This document shows positions 22,617 to 31,164 of a stretch of 33,412 nt of DNA, piece by piece. The stretch is taken from NCBI RefSeq assembly GCF_000732605.1, contig NZ_JPME01000030.1, positions 1-33,412 of the forward strand. The letters run 5' to 3'. The DNA comes from Lacrimispora celerecrescens. Its GTDB lineage: Bacteria > Bacillota > Clostridia > Lachnospirales > Lachnospiraceae. Numbering within the stretch: the stretch's first letter is position 1; each line of letters starts with the position of its first letter. Both the position numbers and the translations under genes were made by a program. Below the pieces are notes generated by a model that was given only the letters and a program-made list of their open reading frames with translations, was not told where the DNA came from and did not search any database.

Positions 22617-22832
22617 TTAAATATCGTCATGCTTATTTCCCGTTTTGTAATCGTCTCTAGCCCAGTTTGGAGCATTGATCGGACCGGCTTTGTCATTTCC
22701 ATTTTTCGCAGCCCCCTGAATTTCTGGCACATGGGCCTGCTCATTTTTTGGTCGATGCATTTTCTCACGATTCTCCGTTCCATGGTTGTTTGAATCATAA
22801 GGACTCGGTCTTCTCATACCTGCTTTTGCCAT
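22617..22832 (-). CDS. 71-aa polar, disordered protein
   Basis: ATG 22832 follows AGGAGG at good spacing. The protein (MAKAGMRRPSPYDSNNHGTE...) is rich in Asn, Lys, Pro and Gly, lacks hydrophobic segments, and is probably disordered. Its N-terminus and KNEQAHVPEIQGAAKNG pattern have the look of small Lachnospiraceae proteins, possibly spore-associated, but I cannot name a family. It is a single gene, sharing a terminator with the EFR1-type gene. Confidence 0.7.
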   Translation of the reverse strand: MAKAGMRRPSPYDSNNHGTENREKMHRPKNEQAHVPEIQGAAKNGNDKAGPINAPNWARDDYKTGNKHDDI

Positions 22833-22911
22833 AATGATACCTCCTATCTGTCGTTAGTTTTTGTATTTCCACGGAAACTATGCAGAGAATATCATTCTTT
22901 ATCGCTTTAGA

Positions 22912-23616
22912 CTATCCTATATCTTCGATCAATCGGTATCCCACTCCAATTTCCGTTAAAATGTATTGAGGATTCGCCGTATCTTTTTCGATTTTCCTCC
23001 TTAAGTTTGCTACATTTACCCGAAGGGCTTTGCTTTTGTTCACATAAGGCCCCCAAAGTTCACGGCATAGAAATTCATGAGTCAATACAGTACCTGCATT
23101 TAGAGAGAGAAGGACGATAATCCGATATTCAATTGGGGTTAAATGTACCGTTTCTCCGTCTACTGTAACGATTCTTTTATCATAATCTATATATAAATCC
23201 GCCGAGTTGAATGGCTGGTTCAATATGCTATTCTTTATTTTCGATATATGCCCTCTTCGCAAAGCCGTTCCGATTCTTGCCACTAGAATCGCATTGTTGA
23301 AAGGTTTTGTAATATAGTCATCTGCACCGCTGTCGAGAGCCGATACAATGCACTTATCCTCATTCCTTGCCGATATAATAATCACAGGAACCATACTCCA
23401 GCTTCTAATAGACTTAAGTACTTCCATACCATCCATATCCGGCAGTCCCAAATCCAACAAGATTAAATCCGGGCAATGGGATGAGGCAAAGGAAATGGCT
23501 TCTTGCCCATTGACGGCTTTCAACACCCGATATCCTTGTAATTCCAATTTAACAGAAATGAATTCGATGATTGCTTTTTCATCCTCTACGATCATAATAA
23601 CATGTTTATTTTCCAT
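22912..23616 (-). CDS. OmpR/PhoB-type response regulator, KdpE-like
   Basis: A 234-aa protein. Receiver domain 1-120: acidic pocket Glu11/Asp12, phosphorylated Asp55 in LILLDLGLPDMDG, Lys in DYITKPFN. A winged-helix DNA-binding domain follows (about 140-230) with TPIEYRIIVLLSLNAGTVLT and the recognition region RVNVANLRRKIEKD ending in GVGYRL. The layout and the partner point to KdpE-like. The gene follows the histidine kinase by 46 bases, so the pair is co-transcribed. No kdpFABC potassium pump is present in the window, and the neighbouring sodium-pump subunit gene may be the target instead. Confidence 0.9.
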   Translation of the reverse strand: MENKHVIMIVEDEKAIIEFISVKLELQGYRVLKAVNGQEAISFASSHCPDLILLDLGLPDMDGMEVLKSIRSWSMVPVIIISARNEDKCIVSALDSGADDYITKPFNNAILVARIGTALRRGHISKIKNSILNQPFNSADLYIDYDKRIVTVDGETVHLTPIEYRIIVLLSLNAGTVLTHEFLCRELWGPYVNKSKALRVNVANLRRKIEKDTANPQYILTEIGVGYRLIEDIG

Positions 23617-23662
23617 ATCAAAACCTTTCTATCATCTGTAGCCGCCATGCCACTGGCAATCT

Positions 23663-25189
23663 TTAAAGCTCATTATTGTCAAGCGGTAATGTGAACACAA
23701 ATTGTGCTCCGCCTTCCGGCCGATTATTTGCATATATTTCTCCTCCATGCGCTCTGATTATGGTTTTACAAATGGAGAGTCCGATTCCTAAATTTCGCGT
23801 TGAATCTTTATATGGGTTCTCCGGCGTAACCGTAAAGTTAAATAGCATCGGAAGAATCTTTGGATCTATTCCAGGGCCTGTATCTGTTATGATAAAACTC
23901 ACAAAATCATCCTCTTCTTTTACTTCGATTGTCACATCCGACCTCTGTCCCAGAGCATGTCTTTGTGAATTTTCCAAAATATTAGTAAGAACTTGAGTTA
24001 TCAACATAATATCTATGGGAAGTAAAATCACATTGTCAGGCTGAATCACCGTGATCTTGGTATTCGGAAAGCGTTTGCGAAACGTTGTGACCGCTCCCTC
24101 AATCACCTCTTCCACGATTTCTTCTGATTTATCAATCACCATATCATTATTCTGGATCTTTGTAATGGACAATATGTTTTCAATCATATTTAAAAGCCAT
24201 TGGGAATCATTTTGAATCCCCTCCACCAGTTTGGCCCGCATCTCAGAAGGAACCTTATCCCCCTCTTCCAGCAAAGTAGAACTGGCACCTATAATCCCGG
24301 TAAGCGGAGTTCTTAAGTCGTGAGATATACTTCTTAAAAAGCTGTTCTTTACTTTTTCCGTTTCCATCATCACCTTAGTTTCCTGCTTCTCTGCCATAAG
24401 ATGGTACATTCTAAGAGCCTGAGCCGTTTGATCCGCTATTAATTCCAAAAACATCTTTTGCTTATTGTCCAAATCCTTCTCTTTGAAAGAAAAAGCAAAG
24501 ACTCCATAAGTGATGTTCTGAGTCGTTATGGGCAAAAAGTAGCCATAGTCTTTATCATCCAGAACTTCCTGCCTATCCGCAGAAAGCCTTACTAAGCTAA
24601 ATACTTCCTCCTGCGTAAAAAATTCAAAACCCACATCATCATTTGCCTGCATAAAATAAGGGTTTAGCTTTCCGCTTGGTTTGATATCTTCAAAAAAAGC
24701 TACGGAATGCATTAACTCATCCTTTAAGTAATCCATAGAGTATCTAATAATCGTATGCAGATCCCTTGTGGAAAGAAGCTTTCTGTTAATGCTGTACAGC
24801 AATTCCGCATGCTGACACTTCTGCCTTGCTTGCTTTGCCTGCGTCTTAATGCTGGTAGTAATAATGCTGCTGGTGAAAACTACAAACAACAGTATAATAA
24901 GAGTTACCGGAAAGTTCACAGTAAAACTAAAACCAAATCTTGGAGAAGTTATCAAATAATCATAAGTAAATACGCCTATCACTGCTGATGTTACTCCATA
25001 GATATATCCTTCTGTAACAGCTGTAATAATAAATATTGCCATGGACATTACAATATTTATATTTTGATATCCCAAATTATTACGGTAAAGAACTTCGCAG
25101 ATAAGTAATGTACCGCAAAGAATGCAGAAAGAGAAAATAATATTTTTAACCCTTTTCTTGTCCAAATCAACCACCCTACACTTTTTCAT
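23663..25189 (-). CDS. KdpD-like histidine kinase without the N-terminal KdpD domain
   Basis: A 508-aa protein. Residues 14-115 contain four membrane segments of the DUF4118/KdpD type (IIFSFCILCGTLLICEVL onward), 125-265 a GAF-like region, 270-345 the HisKA domain with His290 in SISHDLRTPLTGI, then HATPase_c with NILENSQRHA, DTGPGID and GIGLSICK. Full KdpD proteins are about 900 residues and begin with a nucleotide-binding and USP part; these are missing, giving the short version. ATG 25189 has a poor ribosome site; TTG nine codons on (after AGGGTGG) may be the true start. It is partner of the response regulator downstream. Confidence 0.85.
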   Translation of the reverse strand: MKKCRVVDLDKKRVKNIIFSFCILCGTLLICEVLYRNNLGYQNINIVMSMAIFIITAVTEGYIYGVTSAVIGVFTYDYLITSPRFGFSFTVNFPVTLIILLFVVFTSSIITTSIKTQAKQARQKCQHAELLYSINRKLLSTRDLHTIIRYSMDYLKDELMHSVAFFEDIKPSGKLNPYFMQANDDVGFEFFTQEEVFSLVRLSADRQEVLDDKDYGYFLPITTQNITYGVFAFSFKEKDLDNKQKMFLELIADQTAQALRMYHLMAEKQETKVMMETEKVKNSFLRSISHDLRTPLTGIIGASSTLLEEGDKVPSEMRAKLVEGIQNDSQWLLNMIENILSITKIQNNDMVIDKSEEIVEEVIEGAVTTFRKRFPNTKITVIQPDNVILLPIDIMLITQVLTNILENSQRHALGQRSDVTIEVKEEDDFVSFIITDTGPGIDPKILPMLFNFTVTPENPYKDSTRNLGIGLSICKTIIRAHGGEIYANNRPEGGAQFVFTLPLDNNEL

Positions 25190-25293
25190 ATGTTATTTAA
25201 GTAAATGCATGGAATCATTTTCATGCATGATGAAGCATTGTCTATCATGAATAGTATATCATTGTTTTAGCTGTCATAGCTATCATAAATTTA

Positions 25294-26439
25294 TTATCCG
25301 AACAAGGAAATAAAAATTCCCGCTATAATTGCAGAACCTATGGTACTTGCAACAATCGGTCCCATTGCATGCATTAAAAGATGGTTTGTAGGATCGTATT
25401 CGTGACCTAATCTTTGTGATATTCTGGCAGCCATTGGCATCGCGGATACACCTGCATTTCCTATGAGGGGATTTACCTTTCCTCCTGTTAATTTGCATAA
25501 TAGCTTTGCTACCAATACTCCCCCGGCGGTTCCCATGACAAATGCAAAAAGACCTAAGATAATAATAAAAAGTGTTTTAATATTCAATACCCTCTCAGCG
25601 GTTGCACTTCCTCCAATGGATAAGCCAATTAATAAGGTAAGAAGATTCAGCAAATCCCCCTCAAGCATTCTGACTAACCGTTCTGCCACGCCGCTCTCCC
25701 GGATAAGATTACCAAGCATCAGCATTGATATCAACGTTGCAGCGGAAGGAACGAAGATTAATACCAACAAAGTCATTGCAATAGGAAAAAGAATTCTCTT
25801 TCTCCTGGACACCTCTTTCGGAATAGGCATAATTACCATTCTTTCTTTTTGAGTGGTAAGTGCTCTCATGATTGGCGGCTGTATAAGAGGAACTAAAGCC
25901 ATATAAGAATACGCTGCAATCGTAATGGTCGGAAGCAGATGACTTGCCAGCTGCTTTGTGATATAAATAGAAGTCGGACCATCTGAACTTCCTATTACTC
26001 CGATGGCTGCCGCTTCCTGCATGGTAAAGTTTACAAAGCCGGGGACAAAATAGGAAATTATATGTCCTAAACCTAATGCCCCAAACATGGCCGCAAAAAT
26101 ACCAACCTGACCTCCAAGACCAATTAACGCTGTCTTAGGGGATGAAATTAAGGGACTGAAATCCGTCATTGCGCCAATGCAGATAAAAATCATGGGAGGA
26201 TAAATCCCAAGCTCAATGCCCTTATACAGATAATAAATCAGTCCTCCTTCATCATAAGAGGACAGACCCGCATTAGATATATTGGCAATAAGCATTCCAA
26301 ATGCCAATGGAAGAAGAAGCAAGGGCTCATATCTTTTTTCCACTGCCATATATGCAAGGGCAAGTGCAAAAAATATCATGATTATTTCTGATAGTGTTAA
26401 ATTGCTTATTATGTTTGTAATAAAATTAATAACGATCAT
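25294..26439 (-). CDS. sodium ion-translocating decarboxylase beta subunit
   Basis: A 381-aa membrane protein of the OadB/GcdB/MmdB family with about nine to eleven hydrophobic segments. The signature AIGVIGSSDGPTSIYITKQL carries Asp153, the equivalent of the essential Asp203 of Klebsiella OadB, and the conserved C-terminal HAMGPIVASTIGSAI is also present. Such subunits pump two sodium ions out while releasing CO2 from carboxybiotin, and need alpha (carboxyltransferase) and gamma/biotin subunits; none lies in this window. The AGGAG directly abuts ATG 26439, so the start is uncertain; translation coupling to the small frame upstream is possible. The two-component genes follow on the same strand after 104 bases. 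Confidence 0.9.
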   Translation of the reverse strand: MIVINFITNIISNLTLSEIIMIFFALALAYMAVEKRYEPLLLLPLAFGMLIANISNAGLSSYDEGGLIYYLYKGIELGIYPPMIFICIGAMTDFSPLISSPKTALIGLGGQVGIFAAMFGALGLGHIISYFVPGFVNFTMQEAAAIGVIGSSDGPTSIYITKQLASHLLPTITIAAYSYMALVPLIQPPIMRALTTQKERMVIMPIPKEVSRRKRILFPIAMTLLVLIFVPSAATLISMLMLGNLIRESGVAERLVRMLEGDLLNLLTLLIGLSIGGSATAERVLNIKTLFIIILGLFAFVMGTAGGVLVAKLLCKLTGGKVNPLIGNAGVSAMPMAARISQRLGHEYDPTNHLLMHAMGPIVASTIGSAIIAGIFISLFG

Positions 26440-26491
26440 CTCCTAATTGTTTGTATTGTTACTCGATTATGCGGCCATTATTGATGAACAA

Positions 26492-26602
26492 TTATACCTG
26501 GAATTTGGTTTTCTTTTCATATTTTATATCCAATGGTTTTGATCGATAAGAAATGATCATCTTTCTTTGTGAATTGATTGTAAAAGCGTAACTTTCTAAC
26601 AT
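26492..26602 (-). CDS. 36-aa leader-type peptide before the oadB-like gene
   Basis: On the minus strand ATG 26602 follows AAAAAGGAG with a 7-base gap and opens 36 codons (MLESYAFTINSQRK..., rich in Lys, Ser, Ile), ending 52 bases before the oadB-like start. It has one of the best ribosome sites of the locus, better than that of oadB itself. It may be a leader peptide, a small accessory subunit or a decayed gene. The sequence shows no membrane helix. No homologue is known to me. Confidence 0.45.
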   Translation of the reverse strand: MLESYAFTINSQRKMIISYRSKPLDIKYEKKTKFQV

Positions 26603-26712
26603 ATTTTTCTCCTTTTTTATCATAAATTTATTCATTTGTATTAATTATAAAAGAAATATGTATAAAGAAGATGTTAAGAAAATAACCCATTCACCATCAT
26701 TTTGGCAAAAGA

Positions 26713-26752
26713 AAAAAGTCAGTACAATGCCATAGGCAAAATACTGACTTTA
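26713..26752 (-). terminator. terminator of the second nitroreductase gene
   Basis: AAAGTCAGTA pairs with TACTGACTTT and is followed by T residues on the minus strand, 10 bases past the stop at 26762. Confidence 0.85.
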
Positions 26753-26761
26753 ATTAGAAGT

Positions 26762-27298
26762 TTAAACAAACCGGACAATTTCTTCCAGTGGTTTGCGGGT
26801 TTTCTTCCGCACCGTCTGATTTGCAGGGTATCCGGCTGCAATTAACCCGCATATATGTTTTTCCAGCGGAATATCCAGCAGCTTAGCTACTTTTTCTCTA
26901 TCAAACATTCCCAATATGCAAGTACCGATTCCCTGTGATTCGGCTTCCAGACAAAGATAAGCCGTTGCCGCTCCAATATCGCCTGGAGCAAAATACTGAC
27001 TGTCTACAAGGCATTTAACATGAGGCATTAAATTTGCATGTTCTTCAACCACAACAAAAAATGCCCGTGCTTTAGAAGCAAATGCATTGGAACCACCTAA
27101 CTGCTGTGCAGATTCCGCTATCTGTTCCATAAGTTCAGGATTTTCGACTACAACAAAGCTCCAGGGCTGACCATTACATCCGGAAGGCGCCAGGTGGGCC
27201 GCCTCAACACATTTAACCAGCTTTTCATGTTCTATCGGTTGATCGTTAAAATTTCTACAACTTTGCCTGCGAAGGCATAAATCCATAAAATCTTCCAT
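26762..27298 (-). CDS. nitroreductase family protein (short type)
   Basis: A 178-aa protein with AAAGGAG before ATG 27298. It has LCLRRQSCRNFNDQPI, the flavin region LAPSGCNGQPWSFVVVENPE, a central GDIGAATAYLCLEAESQGIGTC and a C-terminal GLIAAGYPANQTVRKKTRKP, the features of the short clostridial nitroreductases. It would bind FMN and reduce quinones, nitro compounds or flavins; the substrate is unknown. It follows the GH43-like gene by 52 bases with no terminator between, so it is probably co-transcribed with it, without an obvious biochemical link. Confidence 0.9.
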   Translation of the reverse strand: MEDFMDLCLRRQSCRNFNDQPIEHEKLVKCVEAAHLAPSGCNGQPWSFVVVENPELMEQIAESAQQLGGSNAFASKARAFFVVVEEHANLMPHVKCLVDSQYFAPGDIGAATAYLCLEAESQGIGTCILGMFDREKVAKLLDIPLEKHICGLIAAGYPANQTVRKKTRKPLEEIVRFV

Positions 27299-27350
27299 TT
27301 TAATTGCTCCTTTCTATAAAAGCCTTATAAATAAAGGCTGAATAAATAAT

Positions 27351-28400
27351 TTAATATTGCTTTAAAGGAATCACCATATTCCAGGTATTTTCCGCATCAA
27401 AAAAACTTTCCGTCCCATCGCTCGTTGCAAAGAACATATGAGTCGCCTTACCGTTTTCAAATAAGATAAAGGGTCGATCTAGATTTCCCATCTGGCGTAC
27501 CTTTCCATCATCCCATAACACATGACGGGAATAGGTCAGTTCTCCCATGTTAAGAGTCCACTCAAGACCATTCTCAGAATAGCCATGAACGCCTCCATAT
27601 TTTTCACCGCATATGTTTCCATGCATGTCTTTTGCAATCATCTGATAGTAAGGACCTTCTTTCCAAATAAACGGATCCTCAATCTCTATGGATTCATCTA
27701 CAAACAACGGGGTTTCCTGCATCACATGATATGGCCCAAGAGCATCTTTAGCCATTGCTGCTCCGATTGTCATCCGTCCATATGTATCTCCTGTATATGG
27801 CATCGGTTTATATGATCTCGCTTTAAACAGCAGAACAACCGAACCATCTTCTCCTATGCACGGTGCCGGATTCGAGGTCAGGAAATTGTCAAAATGTCCT
27901 GGTCTGGTTGGAAGTATGGGACGGTCAGAGCGTGTCCATGGTCCAAAAACACTTTTTGCGGTTGCGATTCCGACTCTTTTATTCGCACGGGCTACAATCG
28001 AACGATAGTCGTTGTGGACCAGCTGCTCTCCCTCCTTTAAATCCGGAAATGGATGGGTAGAACCTATATAATACAATACGTATGTGTCTCCCCATTTTGT
28101 AATTTGAGGATTATGTGTCATTCTCCCATCCCAATATTCCGCGCCTCTGGCTGGGAGCACTACCTCTTCAAACTGATATGGCCCCTCCGGCGTATCGGAA
28201 CTGGCGCGAACAATTTCTGAAAGGGAAAGCCAGCCCGGATGCATCGGCTGTGATTTCGGCCAGCGCGATGCGAACATATGATACCGGTTATCTTCCCCTT
28301 TAATTACAGATCCGCACCAAACCCAATATCCTTCCATCCTAAATCCTCCGCCAACTGGAGCCGGAAGCATTCTTTCTTTTAAATCCATTGGATTTTCCAT
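27351..28400 (-). CDS. GH43-like five-bladed beta-propeller glycosidase
   Basis: A 349-aa protein from ATG 28400 (two codons after the first ATG, which is too close to AGAGGA). It has no signal peptide. Repeated blades are marked by YHMFASRWPK, EGPYQFEEVVLP, DTYVLYYIG, GPWTRSDRPIL, IEDPFIWKEGPYYQMIAKD and RPFILFENGKATHMFFATS. The pattern ...EDPFIWKEGPYYQMI... is the usual clan GH-F propeller strand with its conserved Asp. Exact family (GH43 or relatives) and substrate cannot be told. Being cytosolic and just downstream of the fucose operon (a terminator between them), it may handle a fucosylated or plant-derived oligosaccharide, which is inference. Confidence 0.8.
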   Translation of the reverse strand: MENPMDLKERMLPAPVGGGFRMEGYWVWCGSVIKGEDNRYHMFASRWPKSQPMHPGWLSLSEIVRASSDTPEGPYQFEEVVLPARGAEYWDGRMTHNPQITKWGDTYVLYYIGSTHPFPDLKEGEQLVHNDYRSIVARANKRVGIATAKSVFGPWTRSDRPILPTRPGHFDNFLTSNPAPCIGEDGSVVLLFKARSYKPMPYTGDTYGRMTIGAAMAKDALGPYHVMQETPLFVDESIEIEDPFIWKEGPYYQMIAKDMHGNICGEKYGGVHGYSENGLEWTLNMGELTYSRHVLWDDGKVRQMGNLDRPFILFENGKATHMFFATSDGTESFFDAENTWNMVIPLKQY

Positions 28401-28436
28401 CTGCATTTTCCTCTATTTCTAACAAATCATCCTTAG

Positions 28437-28476
28437 AGAAAAACTGTACTACGAGAAAATGAGTACAGTTTTTTCT
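28437..28476. terminator. terminator between fucose operon and GH43-like gene
   Basis: AGAAAAACTGTACT pairs with AGTACAGTTTTTTCT over an 11-nt loop; it has T-runs on both strands. It ends the fucU transcript; whether the GH43-like gene has its own promoter nearby is not clear. Confidence 0.8.
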
Positions 28477-28531
28477 AGTTGATCTATTTTATTATATCAT
28501 CCTATGCTGCATTTATTAAGTAAAATTTCTA

Positions 28532-28969
28532 TTATTTTACAACTCCTTTTTGCAGCATGATATTGGCATACAAGGCCTGTTCTCCCGTAGCGATTACCGC
28601 ATAGGCTTTCTTCGCCTCCCGGTAAAAATCAAAACGTTCCAGATACCCGGTTGCTTCCTCACCTAGTCCTTCTTTTTGCATTATAATCTTATTATAATCT
28701 TCCCAGATCAGAACTTCTACCTGATCACCTTCCACTACTTTCATTAAATGCACTGGTTTTTCTACATAGCGGTCAAGAGGAAATACTGACAGCACGGCTT
28801 CCAGAATATCCGGGACAGAATGCCCATCCATACGGATCACATTCCCATCTTTTCCAACAGACTCAGCGGGAAAATTGCCATCAGCGATCACAAGCACGTC
28901 CCCATGCCCCATCTCACATAAGACCTTCAGCAGTTCCGGCGACAAAACCGAAGGAATTCCTTTCAGCAT
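28532..28969 (-). CDS. fucU: L-fucose mutarotase (FucU/RbsD family)
   Basis: A 145-aa protein with GGGGAGG before ATG 28969. It has the RbsD/FucU pattern: MGHGDVLVIADGNFPAE (His22 active-site region), a middle PVHLMKVV and the C-terminal AYAVIATGEQALYANIMLQKG. It speeds conversion between alpha and beta L-fucose, supplying the anomer used by the isomerase. It is the last gene of the fuc operon, starting 14 bases after fucA ends. Confidence 0.92.
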   Translation of the reverse strand: MLKGIPSVLSPELLKVLCEMGHGDVLVIADGNFPAESVGKDGNVIRMDGHSVPDILEAVLSVFPLDRYVEKPVHLMKVVEGDQVEVLIWEDYNKIIMQKEGLGEEATGYLERFDFYREAKKAYAVIATGEQALYANIMLQKGVVK

Positions 28970-28983
28970 ACCTGCCTCCCCAT

Positions 28984-29673
28984 TTATTTATTATATTTTT
29001 TGTAACCCGGATGTCTTCCTGTCACTCCGTAGCTTTCTCTCATAGAAATCAGTCGATCGATATTTTCTTCGGATATTTCCTTTGCCCCGCCTAACAAATG
29101 GGCATTCAGGCTGATTTTTGCAAACAGTTCCAGGGTTTCCATCCGGTAGTAAGCAGTGAGTAAGTCAGCTCCTACCACAAGGGCACCGTGATTTTGCAGC
29201 AACACGGCATCATGATGTTCCAGATACGGCGCAATCGCATCCGGGACTTCATATGTGGATGGTGTTCCGTAAGGGGTGACCGGTACGGAACCCAATGCAA
29301 TTACGGTCTCAATCATGGAGTATTCATCCAGGGATTTGCCGGCCACTGCATATCCTGTTGCAACTGGTGGGTGGGCATGTAAAACAGCCCCTACATCCTC
29401 CCTCTCTTTATAACAGCGCAGATGCATTTTTATCTCAGAAGACGGGCGGCTTCCATCAAGTCCTTCCAAAACATTTCCATTCTCATCAATTCGGAGCAGT
29501 TTTTCCGGCGTAATGAAGCTTTTGCTGATGCCGGTAGGCGTCACGAAAAAGCTCCCATCCTCCAGTTTTACTGACACATTTCCATCATTGGCTGCCACCC
29601 AGCCTAACTGCCACATCTTGTGGCAGATCTCACACATTTGTTCTTTTAATTCTTTATATTGGCTATCTATCAT
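28984..29673 (-). CDS. fucA: L-fuculose-1-phosphate aldolase, class II
   Basis: A 229-aa protein from ATG 29673 (GAAAGGAAG before it); an upstream in-frame ATG is inside the kinase gene and lacks a ribosome site. It has the zinc-aldolase pattern: GWVAANDGNVSVKLEDG, VTPTGISKSF, catalytic Glu80 (SSEIKMHL), zinc His99 and His101 (AVLHAHPPVATGYA) and His162 (LLQNHGALVVG). It splits L-fuculose-1-phosphate to dihydroxyacetone phosphate and L-lactaldehyde. The start is 13 bases after the kinase stop. Confidence 0.93.
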   Translation of the reverse strand: MIDSQYKELKEQMCEICHKMWQLGWVAANDGNVSVKLEDGSFFVTPTGISKSFITPEKLLRIDENGNVLEGLDGSRPSSEIKMHLRCYKEREDVGAVLHAHPPVATGYAVAGKSLDEYSMIETVIALGSVPVTPYGTPSTYEVPDAIAPYLEHHDAVLLQNHGALVVGADLLTAYYRMETLELFAKISLNAHLLGGAKEISEENIDRLISMRESYGVTGRHPGYKKYNK

Positions 29674-29686
29674 CGTTCTTCCTTTC

Positions 29687-31153
29687 TTAGAAATTTTCGC
29701 GGTACCACTGATACGCCTCTTCCCACCGATCTGCATGCTTTGGTTCATATCGAATCGGCTCCACAGATTCCGCCAGAACCTTTCTTGCCTGCTGCAAATT
29801 CGAAAACTCATGATCCGCCATATACTGGACCATCACATTACCAAATGCAGTTGCTTCTATTGGACCGGCAACCACTGTGCAGTTACAGGCGTCAGCAGTC
29901 ATCTGGCAAAGCAGCCTGCTTTGAGCGCCTCCTCCCACAAGATAGATTGTGGAATACGTTTTTCCTGTACACTCTGCAATTTCATCCAGCGCTTTTCGAT
30001 AGGCCATAGCCAGACTTTGGTTTATGCAGCAAATGATTTCTCCTTCTGTCTCTGGTACCGTTTGACCGGTTTTTCTGCAAAAGCTGCGGATCCGTTCCGG
30101 CACATCACCTGGCGGAACAAATTCTGGAGCATCCGGCATAATAAAACTTTTTAACAGTTCAGCCTCGGAAGCCAACTCCTCCAGCCTTGCAAAATCATAG
30201 TTCTTTCCTTCCCTGATCCACTGTCTCCGGCTTTCCTGTACCAGCCAAAGTCCAATGATATTTTTAAGAAAAGAATACTTTCCCTCTACACCAAGCTCAT
30301 TTGTTATGTTATATTTCTGTGACTTTTCGTTGATTATCGGTGTATCCAGTTCTGTTCCCAGAATGGACCAAGTCCCACAGCTTAGGAAGATATAGTCTTT
30401 CTCCTGGGTCGGAATAGCTGCCATAGCGCTCTGGGTATCATGGCCGGCGACTGCGATGACGTTTGCCGGCAATATTCCAAGTTCTTCACAGATTGTGTGA
30501 CTTACTTTTCCGGTTGCGGTTCCCCAAGTGACCAGAGGTGTGAATAATTTTTCCGGCAGATTGAGCCGCTTTATCACTTCCCATGACCATTGCTTTTCCC
30601 TCATATCAAAAAGCTGAGTTGTTGATGCAATGGAGCATTCACTTTTTTTCTCTCCAGAAAGAAAATAGCGGAATAAATCGGGCATAAGTAAAAGGGAATC
30701 TGCCTGTTCCAGGAGTCCGGGTGAATCCGCATGGAGAGCCAGAAGCTGAAACGCTGTGTTGATTTCCATGAACTGATTACCCGTGATTTCATAAAATCTT
30801 TTTTTATCAATCATCTGTTCACTTTTTTTTAAGAAACCTGCTGTGCGGTTATCCCGGTAATGGACCGGATTGCCAAGCAGCCTTCCATTGGAATCAAGCA
30901 GGCCAAAATCCACGCCCCATGTATCAATTCCGATACTGCCAAATCCGCCATAGCTTTTGGCCTTTAAAAGTCCCTGTTTTATCTCATAAAACAATCGGGG
31001 GAAATCCCAGTACATCGTATCTCCCATGGTAACCGGATCATTAGAAAAACGATGGATCGTTTCTAAAGAAATTCGTTTGCCATCATATTTCCCTGCCATG
31101 ATCCGTCCGCTGGATGCGCCAATGTCCGTTGCTAATACTTGTTTTTGCATCAT
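29687..31153 (-). CDS. FGGY-type kinase, rhamnulokinase-like, probable L-fuculokinase
   Basis: A 488-aa protein behind AGGTGG. The FGGY fold is clear: ATDIGASSGRIMAG (first phosphate loop), GIDTWGVDFGLLDSNG, AGHDTQSAMAAIP, LSCGTWSILGTE, LVGGGAQSRLLCQMTAD. The sequence resembles rhamnulokinase (RhaB) more than E. coli FucK. Because it lies between fucI and fucA, the likely substrate is L-fuculose. Some clostridia use one RhaB-like kinase for both pathways, so activity on L-rhamnulose is possible. It begins 11 bases after fucI ends. Confidence 0.88.
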   Translation of the reverse strand: MMQKQVLATDIGASSGRIMAGKYDGKRISLETIHRFSNDPVTMGDTMYWDFPRLFYEIKQGLLKAKSYGGFGSIGIDTWGVDFGLLDSNGRLLGNPVHYRDNRTAGFLKKSEQMIDKKRFYEITGNQFMEINTAFQLLALHADSPGLLEQADSLLLMPDLFRYFLSGEKKSECSIASTTQLFDMREKQWSWEVIKRLNLPEKLFTPLVTWGTATGKVSHTICEELGILPANVIAVAGHDTQSAMAAIPTQEKDYIFLSCGTWSILGTELDTPIINEKSQKYNITNELGVEGKYSFLKNIIGLWLVQESRRQWIREGKNYDFARLEELASEAELLKSFIMPDAPEFVPPGDVPERIRSFCRKTGQTVPETEGEIICCINQSLAMAYRKALDEIAECTGKTYSTIYLVGGGAQSRLLCQMTADACNCTVVAGPIEATAFGNVMVQYMADHEFSNLQQARKVLAESVEPIRYEPKHADRWEEAYQWYRENF

Positions 31154-31164
31154 AATAGTTCCAC

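Noticed and set aside
23663-25189. Full KdpD assignment and a potassium-pump operon
   Set aside because: The kinase lacks the KdpD N-terminal sensor and USP domains and there are no kdpFABC genes in the window.
29512-30154. Plus-strand 213-codon frame over the fucA/kinase boundary
   Set aside because: It is antisense to two well-defined enzymes and has no upstream ribosome site.
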